Below are positions 10,261-30,715 of a stretch of 64,000 bases of DNA, piece by piece. The DNA lies in NCBI RefSeq assembly GCF_947242115.1, contig NC_074724.1, positions 33,760,505-33,824,504 of the forward strand. The letters run 5' to 3'. The notes below the pieces were generated by a model. The model saw only the letters and a program-made list of their open reading frames with translations. It searched no databases and was not told where the DNA came from. A program made the position numbers and the translations under genes. Source of the DNA: Biomphalaria glabrata (taxonomy: Eukaryota; Mollusca; Gastropoda; Planorbidae). Each line of letters starts with the position of its first letter. The first letter of the stretch is position 1.

Positions 10261-11100
10261 GATGGATATAATGAGGGTCACCCTGTGCGGACCGCACCTC
10301 TTTGAAAAGCACTGGAGGTTTTGGTGCTGCTTTTTCAAAAGCCATTTTTTTAAATTTGCTTCAATCTGAACACAAGGTGCTGAGCTTCCCGATGGACATT
10401 CAGGCCACTAAGCTATTCAAGTACTATCAAAATAGGTTTTTTTAGGTTAGTTTGAAATCTTTAACGAATGACTTAATTCTCTTCTCAAGGCGTATCTCAC
10501 CTTGGATTAGTGCATTTTCTAAAGAAAAGAAAATTTATCAATTAATTATGACTAATTAGTATTTTTTGGATACATGTGTTGTCATTGACAATGATTAACT
10601 GTGCAAAGTTTCAACTTGATCCGAGAATGAAAAGTTGGTGAAATAATGTATTCAAGGTTCAACCCAGACGCTTTGTACTAAACATGAGAAACTTCACAAA
10701 ACCTGAGTTTGAGTGATTGTCCTTGAATTGTCAATGATTCTCTCCCCTTGTAGTGCTGTACATGAGTAACTTCACAAGAGTTTTAAGCTCACAAGACTTA
10801 AGGTTGCTTACAAAGACGCACTTATTTCCCTTGCATTTTTAATCCTATTCTATCCCCTTACATTAATAAAAATGAGAAACTTGAAAATATGGCAAATATG
10901 AGGTTCTGTTTCAAAGACATTGTGACTGCCCCTAGACTGTAAGTGCCGATTCTCTCCCCCTTACAGGTCTAACTATAAGAAACTTCTAAATAAACAAGTC
11001 TGTTCAAGAAAGAATGATTGCCCTTGGATAGTTAACTCTAACCACAAGCAACCTACACATGCAGTTTCTTTAAGATGAGGTTAATACAATTTTGTAAAAA
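10261..11100 (+). repeat. Degenerate tandem repeat around ATGAGAAACTT
   Basis: The motif AT(G/A)AG(A/T)AACTT occurs at about 10684, 10764, 10869 and 10976, each with a nearby CTCTCCCCTT-like block and a TGATTGTCCTTG-like block. The spacing of 80 to 107 bases fits a strongly decayed tandem array. The region before it (10261-10680) is unclassified and has no open frame. Confidence 0.3.
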
Positions 11101-12635
11101 TAAATTTTGAAACATGAAACCAAACAAAAGAAATATTTGAGTTTATACTTTTTTTTTTTATTACACTGAAAGACATCCAAGCTAATGGATATTCGTCCAT
11201 AATAGTTTGTTAACTATGTTATAATATATTCCTGTTACACATCCATAGTATAGCTAAAGTGATCTAGAACAACAAAAAACACAAGACACTACCTTTTCAC
11301 ACACATTCATTCATTTTGAACATCAATTTTACTATTTAATATCTTGAGCCCTTAGTGTCACTCTTAACACATGTTATTAATAGTTACTTCCCCAATAGTT
11401 CCTTCCATGTATTTATAATTTACATAGAGCAGTGACAAAAGAGTCCCAGTTTTGACAATGGTCAATATACATTTTGTTCTCCTGCTTAATCTGAACATTT
11501 CATTACACAAACATATGTTGATACAGAAAAAAATAGAATTCTGATAGATCTTTCACATGCATTTTTGGAAACATCAAAAGCTAAACCAGTTGGAACAGGA
11601 CATGGCTGAATGATGGTGAAATTTACTACATAAATTAAAAGATATTTACAAGTGTGTCAGCTGGAATGACAATGAAATGCCTGCTCTTTTTGATTGGTGA
11701 GAGATGAACCAATGACAAAACGAGCTTCTAATCATGTGATCAAAACTAAACCCTAACCTACTTGGAATGTAATAAATAAAACAAAAAAAACAGGTTTTCA
11801 ACAGACTCTTCCTAACTTACATGAACGCTAAGTAACACAAAATATCGAAACATTTACAAAATATACAATTAGCAAAGATCTACAGTACCCTTTTTAAGAA
11901 GAAGTTTCCCATTCAATACATGATATACATAATCATGACACAAAGAAAAAAAAAATCCTGACTATGGACTTTATTGTACAAAAAAAAAAGTTTACATAAT
12001 AAGGGAAATAACTGTAGTTGTGTTCTGCAGGTACAGTTATTTATTAAACGGATGCGATTAAGAAATACAAAATTATCACAAGTAAAAAAAAAAAAGTTGA
12101 ATAAAATGACATTACTTTTTTTATTTTCAAAAGTGAACAAATCAGTCAAACCAGCGATGCTGTGCCAGTCTTCTATAAAGTCATTGTCATAGCAAAACTC
12201 ACAATGACTGATTTGTTAACCAAAAAAAAATGGTGGGCACGGAGACGTAGGGGGAAATACGTAAGAGTCTATATTCTCACTATGATGGAAAACAATTTGG
12301 AAGAAATTGTAAAATATTCTCCAACACAAGCTTGCATTCCATTCACATGTTTCATCAAGTTGCATGCATAATATGTACAGATGAATGGTCATTGAACAAA
12401 AAAATCTTTTTTTTTTTTCACAAGCAAGAATCACAAGGATACTCAAACATCACAATGTATAAATTATTGATACAAACAAAAAGGTTGAATTTGAACATCA
12501 CCAGCCTTCATGAAAAGATAAAAAAACATTTGTTGTACCTAGTCTGAGTGCACGGGAAGAAAGAAGTGGACTACTAACATACTAAAATGAGTCACAACAT
12601 TGCCTACACACTGGTCTAAGTCTGCCTACATGTGT
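11101..12635 (-). other. Downstream region / probable 3' UTR of ATP6V1A
   Basis: This lies directly downstream (minus strand) of the ATP6V1A stop codon. It is AT-rich with no supported gene. A minus-strand AATAAA at 11970-11975 is a candidate polyadenylation signal, which would give a 3' UTR of roughly 0.65 kb. The short open frames here on both strands are low-complexity by-products. RNA data would be needed to fix the end. Confidence 0.4.
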
Positions 12636-20926
<8,291 letters not shown>

Positions 20927-22879
20927 ATGATGTTACGGAAGTGAACACTGTTTTTCTCGTGATTGCCGATTTCCGCTTCCTACAAATTTTATTATTATAA
21001 TTAACTCCCTTAGGTCACGAGCTCGCGCAAGCAGAGATGTCAGACTTGAACTTTCACTGAACTATATAAACGCTATTTAAATAATGGTATAGTCACAACT
21101 TGTACTCGTTAGCAACAGTCATCGTGATTCGCCCTAAAAAAAAAAAAAAGCATATTTAAAAAAAAAATTGCATTGACCCTTGGTTGTGAAGCTAGGACAA
21201 CAATGCTAAGGCCTACTACTCCACATTACTCGCACTAACCTAGGCTGTTTTCAACCTACCTGGTGGTCTGCTTACCCTTATGCGCTCTCTGAACTGTCAT
21301 TCGATGGTCACTACCTCGAACCCTGCCGATTCCCCCGTCTTGGTTTGGGCTAGAATCCAGAGGCGTAGTGAGGTGATGCACAATGCCCCGGCGCCACACG
21401 CAGTCTATATTTCTGTATGATGTTCATGGGAAATGGGGGGGGGGCGGCCAATAAAGTAGCCTACCTTGCCCCGGACGCACGTTTTACTCACTACACCCCT
21501 GCCGCCCGTAGGCCTGTTTTGTGTGTGAATGTTGTTCATATTTGAATCTATATTGTTATTGTTACAGTAGTTACGATGAAGTGGTCAACTGTAGTCGAAC
21601 TGAATTTCCATTTGTTAGGATCAATAAAAATTATGAACATGTAAAACAAAACAACCACAGTCATAGATCTAGTTCTTTATTGATCATTCTATTATTGGGA
21701 TCGAAAGTATTTATTAAGGGGACACAATCTATCAAAAACTCCATTGAGATAGGTCAAAATACTCTTTAAAAAAGGCGTAACATTTATTTATATTAATTTA
21801 TAATAAATAAAAAGCAGTCATGGAACCCCCATCCATCCATTCCAAGTGGCGCTACAACCCACGGAGGGCTCTGGCCTGCATTAACATATCCCTCCATTTA
21901 AATATCTCCAGGGCCTTTTGTCTCCACCGAACCTCAAGCTGTTGATCTGAAATAATTCCCAGGTTTTGAGGATCTCGAAGTAATAGATTTCATTAAACAT
22001 TTTAAATACCGGTATACTTAAATATACTAACACCAGTATTCATGATGGTGTTGACCAAACAGATATCTTTCTGTCTAGAAACAATAGGTTTCAGTCCAGG
22101 CCAAACAATGAAGCATCAATCAGACCAAAACATAATTCCTTTAGGTATTGTACACTTGACAATGCAGTTTTAAGTGAGTTTGTGTGTTTATATCAGAAGA
22201 TATGAAGGAATGAATTTGACGGTTAATATGCCATTGCAGTAAACAACCAGGTAAAAGCTGGATATTTTTTAAGGCTAGATACATAAACAAGGAGTACTCT
22301 GAATATAAAAAAATCTAATTTTTTATTTGATCTAAAAAATTGTTTATTATACATAAAAATAATCAATTGACAAGCTTCTAAAATATTTAGTTTTGCGGGT
22401 AGACCTCATAAACTGCAGTATCAGCACTTTTGTTTAAAAAATAGCTATTTTAATTTATATATACTTGGTTTTCACTAAAAAAAAAAAGCTGCAATGCTCA
22501 CTACAATTCTGAACAAGACACAATGAGCTCTTCTAATAAGACATTTTAAAAAACTGCTGTTAGCATCCTAATGCATTCTACTGCATTCGGCAAATATCAT
22601 AAACAACACATCCTACCGCAACTGAGTCAATGCATTAATGCAAGTATGTTTCCTTACTGTTCAAAAGCCTTAGAGAAAATGGATTTTTTTTTTCAGGTTG
22701 AAATATAAATATGAAAAGAAATAAACAACAAAACTTTGTCTGGTAATTATACATATTTATATAATGTACAAAGTGCATAAATGAAATCAAAATACAAAGA
22801 TGTATTTTTTTTTACTTGTTGCTATGTAAGTTTATCTATTTCCTGCATAAATAAACCTACTGCAATTAAATTCGAGATG
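20927..22879. other. ATP6V1A upstream spacer
   Basis: 20927-21070 is the probable 5' UTR and promoter of ATP6V1A. 21830-21935 holds AAGTGGCGCTACAACCCACG followed by GGGCTCTGGCCTGC, which looks like a worn LINE or SINE end (a similar GGAGTTACAACCCTTGG lies at 43843). The remainder up to 22880 is AT-rich with no gene seen. Confidence 0.4.
21358..21501. mobile_element. Possible short hAT-like inverted-repeat element
   Basis: It starts CAGAGGCGTAGTGAGG and ends CTCACTACACCCCTG, an imperfect terminal inverted repeat of about 15 bases with the CAG...CTG ends common in hAT elements. The interior is 144 bases, GC-rich, with a poly-G tract. The flanking eight bases do not match, so no target duplication supports it; it may be old or chance. 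Confidence 0.4.
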
Positions 22880-23316
22880 GACGGAAGTAACGATTTCAGA
22901 GTTATAATGAAATAAATGTAGAAAACAATCTCAGGGTCACAATGAAATAACAAATGTAGAAAATGATCTAGGGGTCACAATAAAATAATAAATGTAGAAA
23001 ATGATCTAGGGGGTCACAATGAAATAACAAATGTAGAAAATGATCTAGGGGTCACAATGAAATAACAAGTGTAGAAAATTGATATAGGGGTCACAATGAA
23101 ATAACAAGTGTAGAAAATGATCTAGGGGTCACAATGAAATAACAAATGAAGAAAATGATCTAGGGGTCACAATGAAATAACAAATGTATAAAATGATCTA
23201 GGGGTCACAATGAAATAACAAATGTATAAAATGATCTAGGGGTCACAATGAAATAACAATGTAGAAAATGATCTAGGGGTCACAATGAAATAACAAATGT
23301 AGAAAATGATCTAGGG
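22880..23316 (+). repeat. Minisatellite, about 38-bp unit (left array)
   Basis: About eleven units, each containing GAAAATGATCTAGGGGTCAC and AATGAAATAACAAATGTA. The last unit runs straight into the start of the 5' LTR of the fossil element. The same unit recurs once directly before the 3' LTR (31636-31671) and about five times beyond it (32190-32390). Confidence 0.9.
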
Positions 23317-23806
23317 GTCTGTCACAGTCTGGTTTAACACTGAGTGTTATTTATTCACCTTGGGTCAAGAAGGGGAAAGCCCAAGAGAAAACCTCGGAGT
23401 AGAAAGTGGAAGTGAGAATTGATAAACTCAAATTGAAGTCAGTAGCTTTCTGTACTTGGAGCAGGACACATTATTGGAGTTGCATTGTTACCTGCTGTGG
23501 TGCGGATGTGATTTAGTAGTGAAATCGCATGTACACCTATTCTTGGTGTGATGCAGATGTAATTGTATTTCAATATGTTGAATTATGTTTATATAACTAC
23601 TATGAAGGATATCATGTCATTTCTTATTTTACCAGTGATTTGTAACTGGATGCATTAAGAAGTTGCAGTGTTTTAATATGTATTATTCTCATTAAATAAA
23701 CACTTTTTGTCTGCTGAAATCGGACTAAAATCTGTGATTACTATTTATATTTGTCAAGTACTAAATGTGTAGCCTAACTCAAAGACACACAAACCCAGCA
23801 TTTACA
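23317..23806 (+). repeat. 5' LTR of the Gypsy-like fossil
   Basis: Begins TGTCACAGTCTGG and aligns along its length with 31672-32173. Shared landmarks are GGAGTAGAAAGTGGAAGTGA, TACTTGGAGCAGGACACATT and AAAGACACA(C/T)(A/G)AACCCAGC. A TATAACTAC box and an AATAAAC lie in the second half. The last minisatellite unit abuts its start. Confidence 0.8.
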
Positions 23807-24112
23807 TTTGTCTATTGTTTCAAAAGAGCAAACATTCTACAGAGCTGACACTATACACACATTCATATTTAATTTAATAACTCAATTCCTACTACCCAAT
23901 CATGTCAGATTATGATTAATTAATTGAGTTAGTAAAAGAAATGGGTCTCACAGGGGATAGAAAGACTGAATTCATAGAAAGGGAATTAGAGCTGAACAAT
24001 AAGAGAAAGACAAACAAGAACAAGATGAACGCGCAGCTGAGCTTGCACATCACAAGGAGATGAAAGAACTGGAAATGTAACAAAAAGAGAACAAAAAGAG
24101 ATAGATGAAAAA

Positions 24113-24475
24113 GTGGAAATTGCCATACTGGAAGCTGCCAAAGTGAACCCCAATATTATTCAACCACAAACACAGCAAAGCAAGCCATACGTATCAAAGT
24201 TTCATAAATTTATTGAGAAAAATGAAACGCTTGAGACTTTTTTGGTGCAATTTGAGCACATCGCCTCAACCTACGACATGTCATTAAAAGATATGGCTAA
24301 AGACCCACTTACCAATCTGTCAGGTGAACCTTTAAACATCCTATCAGAACAAAAGTCTGACTACAAAGTTGTAAAAGGTAGACGCCTCAAACACTTTGGA
24401 AAACCTGAGGACTACTACAGGAAACTGTTCAGAGATATGAAACTACAAAAAAAAATGGCGACTACAGCAGAATAA
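24113..24475 (+). other. Gag-like part of the Gypsy fossil
   Basis: A 120-residue open stretch includes FLVQFEHIASTYDM and a later DYYRKLFRDMKL. This is the pattern of Ty3/Gypsy Gag capsid regions (a segment about a single filament or domain, then a Y-x-x-L-F-R segment). The sequence before it (about 24000-24110) is rich in Glu, Lys and Gln codons, as Gag N-termini often are. Fossil; no function is expected. Confidence 0.5.
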
Positions 24476-24699
24476 TTTTTGAAGTAAAACAGAGCATACT
24501 GAAATGGCTAGAACTATCTAAATGTGACATAACCAAGCCAATGAAATAATAGACATGTTCCTAATTAATAGCATACTAATGAATGTCATAGACAATGTCT
24601 TCACATTTCTTAAAGAAATAGCAGAGCTTCAGGTATAGTAAATTATGCCAAATTCCTGTAGCCAGGCCAGGAACTAAAAGACAAAATTAAAATCACATA

Positions 24700-24900
24700 T
24701 GCAGCAAGTTGAAATTTGACATCTGTGAAACAGACTTAGTACATATTCACTCACCATGGATCACTGGTGAAAGAAAAGTTATAGTCATGGATACACCAGC
24801 ACAAGATCTTAAAATAGGGAAAGTAGAAGGAGCAAGAGATATTAGCGACAAAGAAATTATGGATTGGCTCGAAAACGTTAGAAGTAACCATGGCAACTAA
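24700..24900 (+). other. Protease-to-pol spacer part of the Gypsy fossil
   Basis: Contains VHIHSPWITGERKVIVMDTP and then KIGKVEGARDI, the pattern that follows the aspartic protease in many Gypsy elements (a P-x-x-x-G-x-x-x-V segment, then an L/I-I-G-x-x-x-G-x-R-like segment). Fossil fragment. Confidence 0.45.
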
Positions 24901-24959
24901 AAGCAACAAATATGATCTAAACTAATGCCAAACAGAAAGAAGACATGTTCAGCCAAGCT

Positions 24960-26780
24960 TCATAGACTGCTCCCCTCAAAGAAGCTATTGAATCAGAACT
25001 ATATAGAGACAGTTGAACTAAAAGGATGACTAATCATGACAGTCATTTAGATATTGAGCACAGCCATTGACATGCTTGCATACGGGAAAGCACCCGGAGG
25101 AGATGGTATTCCTGCAGAAGCCATTCAGGCTGGAAAGCATGCCCTAATCAAGCCACTCCACAAACTGCAAAGTTTGTGCTGGGAGCAAGGAATGGTCTCC
25201 TAGGAATTGAAAGATTTCAACATAGTAACAATTTACAAAAATAAAGGCGACTGCTCCAATTTTAACAGTTATAGAGGCATTTCACTCCTTAGCAAAGTTG
25301 GAAAGGCCTATGCTAGTGTATTACTAAAGCGGCTGCAGATCTTGGCAGAACGAGTTTACCCAGAATTGCAGTGTGGTTTTAGTGCCGGTAGATCCACAAC
25401 AGATATGATTTTCTCCCTGCGGCAACTACAGGAGAAAAGCAGAGAACTAAAGCAGTCACTCTATATAGTTTTTATTGATTTGACCAAGGCGTTTGATCTT
25501 GTCAGCAGATCCCGCCTGTTTGCCTTACAGAATTAGAATGATAGAATTAGCTGTCCAAACAAGCTACGGAAACTAGTGTCAGCTTTTCATGATTATATGC
25601 AGGGCATTGTACAGTTTGACTGTTCCGCCTCTAAGCCATTCTCCATCAAAAGCGGAGTAAAATAAGGATGTGTTCTGGCTCCAACACTATTCGGCATCTT
25701 CTTTTCATTTGTACTCACCAGCGCTTTTAAATTCCCGGAAGATGGAGTATATATCAACAGCAGATCCGATGGAAAGCTATTTAACCTGGCACGCCTTAAA
25801 GCCAAAACGAAGAGACGGTGTTTCTTGATTAGGGAACTGCTGTTCGCAGATGATGATGCACTCATATCTCACACACAAGAAGGATTGCAGAGGCTTGTGA
25901 ATGCTCTGGCATCACTTGTTAAGAGTTTAGCCTTACAATAAACTCTCCAAGACCGAAATCCTGGCACAAGATGTCGCAGAAATACCAGTGATACATATTG
26001 GAAATTACACACTTACAGTGGTGCAGGGATTCACATACTTGGGAATAACAATAGCCAGCAACTTAGATTTAGACACTGAACTGATAAAAAGAATAGGAAA
26101 GGCTTCTGCAGCAAAGGCAAAACTCTCCAAGCGCGTGTGGGAAAATACCGAATTGACTATGGAAACCAAAATCCTAGTCTACAAAGCCTGTGTTCTGAGC
26201 ACACTTCTTTATGGTAGTGAAAGTTGGGCAACTTATATGCGACACATAATGTGCATCTCCTGGAGGGATCATGTCTCCAACCAGGACATTCTGAAATGGG
26301 CCAATGTGCACAGTATCTATGCTCTTCTTGCACAGAGAAGACTACGCTGGCTCAGTCATGTCACTTGCATGCCAGATTTCTGAGCTTGTAGAAGGAGTCA
26401 GACCCAAGGGCCGCCCAAGACTAACCTACAGAGATGTCTGTAAGTGAGACATGAGAACCATGGGTATCGAACAAAGTATGTGGGAAGAAATAGCCCAAGA
26501 CCAGACAACATGGAGACAGACTGTACATCCTGGTAGAACTTCACTGAGTGCAAAAGAAACGAAGCTGCATCAGCCAAGAGAAAGAAGAAGAAAGATGCCC
26601 TGTCAACTAGCCCTAAGTCAGATGCATATACATGCATAAACTGTGGCAAACTCTGCCGCTCCAGAATCGGCTTGATAAGTCACACCAGATTCTGCCCCAT
26701 CTCAAGACGAATAATCACCTGGGCCCATCCATTGTCTTCCGAGACATAAGGAGCCATACATAGATATTGAAGTACTTAAC
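24960..26780 (+). mobile_element. LINE-A, 5'-truncated non-LTR retrotransposon inserted in the fossil
   Basis: The piece starts inside the reverse transcriptase domain. In order it shows GKAPGGDGIPAEAIQAGKH, NSYRGISLLSKVGKAYASVL, CGFSAGRSTTDMIFSLRQLQ, IDLTKAFDLVSR (RT domain 3), a LFADDDALISH active-site block (F-A-D-D), FTYLGITIASNLDLDTEL, LSTLLYGSESW, RRLRWLSHVTCMPDF and a final Cys-rich finger CINCGKLCRSRIGLISH. There is no endonuclease, so it is 5'-truncated, and stops and frame changes break it (for example the stop after LFALQN near 25535). Fragments of the same family end lie at 4110-4400 and 46200-46490. The clade is uncertain; the finger-type C-terminus and the LYGSESW block fit several RTE/CR1-like groups. 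Confidence 0.8.
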
Positions 26781-26789
26781 ATCTCAGAA

Positions 26790-27960
26790 GTTGGTGTGAG
26801 TAGAAACGAGCTAATGGCGGCACTACAAAGGGATCCTCTTATTCCCATGCTAATCAAAAATAAGAATAATGGAAATTACTGCCATGAATACATTAATGGT
26901 ATAGCTGTAAGCCATAACACTACAAAGAAGCAAAGCAAAGTAGAGATTATCATTCCACAAACATTGAAAGCAAGAATATTAACTATGGCCCATGATGACC
27001 CCTTGGCTGCTCATATGGGAAAGAAAAAAGACATATGACAAGATCATCGATAGATTCTTTTTGGCCCAAAATGAAGAAAGACATACAACACCATATCAAC
27101 AGTTGCACGAAATGCGCACAACAGAGGACCACAACCAGAGTACCACTACAAAAATCTGATGCATAAAAACATTACTGGAACAAAATTGCCATAGACATAG
27201 TTGGTCCATTGAGCATCAGCAGTAGAGGAAACAGGTATATCCTCACCATCGTTGATATGTATACCAGATGGGCAGAAGCATACACCTAAAAGACATCAGT
27301 GCAGACACTATCTGTTCCACACTTAGACACTTCTTTCTAAGATTCAGCTTTCCCAATAAGTTGCTTTTGGACAATGCATCCAACAGAGATGTGCAATATA
27401 AAGTTGATCCACAGCACAGTATATAATCCACAATCAAATGGGTGCATAGAAAGCTGAAACAAAACGATAAAAGAAATGATCAGGAAGCTACAAAACGACA
27501 GCATGGACAACTGGGATCAAATCCTAGAATATATCAGATCAGCCTACAGATTAACACGGCATGACTCAACAGGATTCTCACCATATGAATTAGTTTTCGG
27601 GACAATGCAAAAAGGTCCACTCCAACCTGCTAAACTTGAACGACAGAAAAATATCACACCCATGGATAGTGGTAACAAAAGGGAATCTCCGACATACCAT
27701 AATATCCGCAGATATAAATATGCAGCACAATCTGGACAGACAAAGGAACATCAAGCTAAAACTAATTCAAACAGGAGATTTAGTATTCGTGAAGGTGGAG
27801 GGTACAACTAACAAAATCCAGTCTGATGGCCCATACACTGTCAGTGAGAGGACAGGAAAGAAGACATGAAGTTAATAAAGACGGCAAAGGTAGGCTTTTA
27901 AGCATAGATAAACTTACTAAATTTGAACACAGAAATTATGAACCAGTATGCTGACTGGAG
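26790..27960 (+). other. Integrase part of the Gypsy-like fossil
   Basis: The parts seen, in order, are a zinc-binding-type start with MAHDDPLAAHMG and a later C-x-x-C, the core opening DIVGPLSISSRGNRYILTIV, and a later IRSAYRLTRHDSTGFSPYEL with FGTMQKGPLQ. All are typical of Ty3/Gypsy integrases. A C-terminal GPYTV segment follows. It lies upstream of the reverse transcriptase part of the same element. Broken fossil. Confidence 0.7.
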
Positions 27961-28019
27961 CCATTACACCTGAAGACATAGAAATGCAAGCGAACCATAC
28001 ACAACGAAGAAGAGCATAA

Positions 28020-28690
28020 AATCAGTTTAGACAATTTGATTGCTAGATTCCAGGAAGTTATCCCTAACAACTTGGGAACAGAAGACATCATCACACATCA
28101 GATAAAACTCTAAAAACTAACCTGCCATAGAAAAGTAAAGCATATGAAATACTGCTGGTATACGAGGAACAAGTCAGAAAGGAGATGAATGATCTCACAG
28201 AAAAGGGCAAGATCGAAAGATTTAAATATAACCCATATGCTTCTATGGTTATAGTAAAAAAATTAAACAGGTGGTGTGCGTGTTTGCTGCGACTACAGGG
28301 AACTAAATAGATGAACCGTAGTTCATGCCGAACCACTGTCTAACCCAGACAACACCACACTCAGTAACGAATCCATTTTTCACAACAATGGATCTAAACC
28401 GGGGATTTTGGCAAATCAAAATGGATGACAATTCAAAGCAATACACAGTTTTCAAGTGTACTTTAACAATAAAAGGGCTTTACATATGGAACGTCATGCC
28501 CTTTGGACTGGTCAACAGTACAGCCACATTCCAAAAATGCATGGGCAAGTTGCTACAAGGCATCCCACATGTGCTATCCTATGTGGATGACATCTGTATC
28601 TATAAAAACGATTGGGCGGAACACCTGAAGAAACTTGAGACAGTATTATTAAGGCTGAGATTACACAACAGCACCTAGCAAACTAAGCAT
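28020..28690 (+). other. Reverse transcriptase part of the Gypsy-like fossil
   Basis: Contains TMDLNRGFWQIKMDDNSKQY, NVMPFGLVNSTATFQKCM and the active-site block LSYVDDICIY, all diagnostic of Ty3/Gypsy-type RT. A preceding stretch with a KKEMNDLTEKGKI-like pattern and PYASMVIVKK is the usual RT opening. Broken fossil. Confidence 0.75.
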
Positions 28691-28779
28691 AGGTCAGAAC
28701 AAGATAAAATTTCTAGGGTACAATATAGAATACCATACTATTACACTACATCAGCAAATATCACTAAGCCAAGATTAAA

Positions 28780-29340
28780 GAGCCCAAGACAAAAAAAGGA
28801 CATTAAATCAATTTTACGTCTTTGTAACTTCTATAGGAAATTTGTACCAAAATACTCTAATATTGTTCAGCCTTTTGTAGAACTAACCAAGAAAAGATAT
28901 AAGGGAAATAAAATAAATTTAGATGAAAAACTAGAGTTAACTACCCCCTGGCATTAGCCAAAACTTTTTCCTATATACAGATTCATCTGATTAAGGGATA
29001 GGAGCTTGTCTTTTTCAACAGGTAAATTCACTACTCAAACATTAGCATTAGAAATGAAATATTCAGTCATAGAGAAAGAATGTCTAGCCATATTTTGGCC
29101 AGTAAAAGTAAAACTAACCAGATATCTACTGGGCAAATATTTTGTAAAAAAAACAGGATCACAAATCATTAAAAGCTACAAAGTCGAAAAGATCAGCAAA
29201 GAATAGAATTAACAGATGGATGTTAACTTTGTTAGACTACAAATGCAACATAGAAAGTATACTGGGACATGAAAATGCAATCACTGATTATTTGTCAAGA
29301 TACACAGTTCATGACAAAACAATGATATTGTAAACATCAG
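28780..29340 (+). other. RT thumb and RNase H part of the Gypsy-like fossil
   Basis: Pieces include a FYRKFVPKYS-like segment near 28830, a YSVIEKECLAIFWPVKVKLT block (29050-29120) typical of Gypsy RNase H, and an ILGHENAITDYLSRY-like end near 29260-29300. After this the fossil has no further coding part that I recognise. Confidence 0.6.
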
Positions 29341-29574
29341 CCAACAAATATAACTAGCATACACTAAAACTATCTTTGCAGGACACAAGCGCTGTCAAAG
29401 ATTGTTCAGCCAATACAAATATAATCTACTGATACAATGGATTGATCAGAATCTATTAATGTCATACTCTATGCATATCTTTCATTGTATATAGTACAAA
29501 TGACACTTGAAAAGGTCAATGTGTTCATTTTTTGGAACTTGAGTACATGTACACTATTTTATTGAAAGCTGCTA

Positions 29575-30445
29575 CCAAGCTAGTAGACGGGTCGGTCATG
29601 AAGGACCCCGTAAGAGCTGGGTATGGGCCTATATCTGTTACCCAGACGACGAACCAGACAAGTTGTCAGGCACATGCGGCCTCGCCGCATGTAGCTTTGA
29701 TGCAGAATTAACGGCGATAACCAATACCCTCAATTACGTGCTCCAAAAACTGCGCAAAAAGATAACCGTTGTAATGGTTAGCGATTCCCAGTCCTGCCTC
29801 CAAGCCACGGCTGGCTTAGGGGGAAAGTCCAAATTGGTGGAAGAGGCATTAGGCGCCGCAAATAACATCCACCTATTTATTGGAGCTGTCATCTTTATGC
29901 AGTGGGTGCCCTCGCACTGCGGCGTGAGGGGCATGCCGTGGCTGATGCTCTAGCACGAGAAGGAGCGCTGGCCGTGCCCACTTTTGAGTCACCAAGTACG
30001 TTCCAACAGGCTACCACAGTTATACGAGAGTGGGTACATGAAAAGTGGTTGAAATCCTGGGATGACTCCAACACTGCCAGGGGAGTCTGGCAGCACATGC
30101 GTCGCCCAAATTGAGAGGACCCGTGGTGGAGGCTAAAAAGGTCAGAACAAACAACAATAGCGTAGTGGCGTACGGGACACTGCCCCATAGGTGCGTACTT
30201 CGCCCGGTTCCGGCCAAATTTTGATGCCCGTTGCCGACACTGTGGGGAATCAGAAGAGACGGTGGCGCACGTCTTGCAAGAGTGTCCGCAGCTCCGCAGG
30301 CTGCGGGAAGACGTATCCAGTGGTTCACTATGTTTGTATGGAAGCTATGAGGCACTACGCCAAACAGCAGAGTTCCTTACCAGGGCACTACGGGAGACCT
30401 AGATCTCCCTGCCTTGTCACCAATTGGAGTTCATCATCAGCTACC
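29575..30445 (+). mobile_element. LINE-D, RNase H and Cys-rich 3' end, inserted in the fossil
   Basis: This is the 3' part of an I/Jockey-type non-LTR element carrying RNase H. It shows KLVDGSVMKDPVRAG, FDAELTAITNTLNYVLQKL, VVMVSDSQSCLQA and QWVPSHCGVRG, followed by a VADALAREGAL-like block after a frame change. The tail has WDDSNTARGVWQHMRRPN and a Cys/His segment reading C-R-H-C-G-E-S-E-E-T-V-A-H-V-L-Q-E-C. The 427-bp copy at 40339-40765 aligns with its end. Its 3' boundary is near ATTGGAGTTCATCATCAG at 30423-30440. Dead, 5'-truncated. Confidence 0.75.
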
Positions 30446-30479
30446 AAATCATCCAAGTCTGACACAGTCAGATTGTCTT

Positions 30480-30715
30480 TCTAAATGATGTGAAAACAAC
30501 CCTCCAAAGCTTGCAAAACCCTGATTCCTCTTATATTAAAAACCTCAGAACAGCACTTACAAAGCTCAACAACAACAGCAAAAAAACTGTTATTCAATGG
30601 ATATCAGCTCATATACAACTAGAAGGAAATGAGAAGGCTGACACACTCGCCAATTCATCTCATGTATTGGTCTAGTCATCTGAACGCTCCAACATAACAA
30701 TGAGAACGAAGAAGA
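30480..30715 (+). mobile_element. LINE-E RNase H fragment with (GAA)n end
   Basis: Encodes LQSLQNPDSSYIKNLRTAL and TVIQWISAHIQLEGNEKADT with LANSSH, the second half of a LINE RNase H domain (W-I-S-A-H then G-N-E-x-A-D). The 3' end has GAACGAAGAAGAAGATTG. It directly follows LINE-D but belongs to a different family. Confidence 0.65.

Noticed and set aside
25207-26383. Host gene encoding a reverse transcriptase
   Set aside because: The frame is interrupted several times, lacks an endonuclease and lies inside a repeat nest. It is a truncated LINE.
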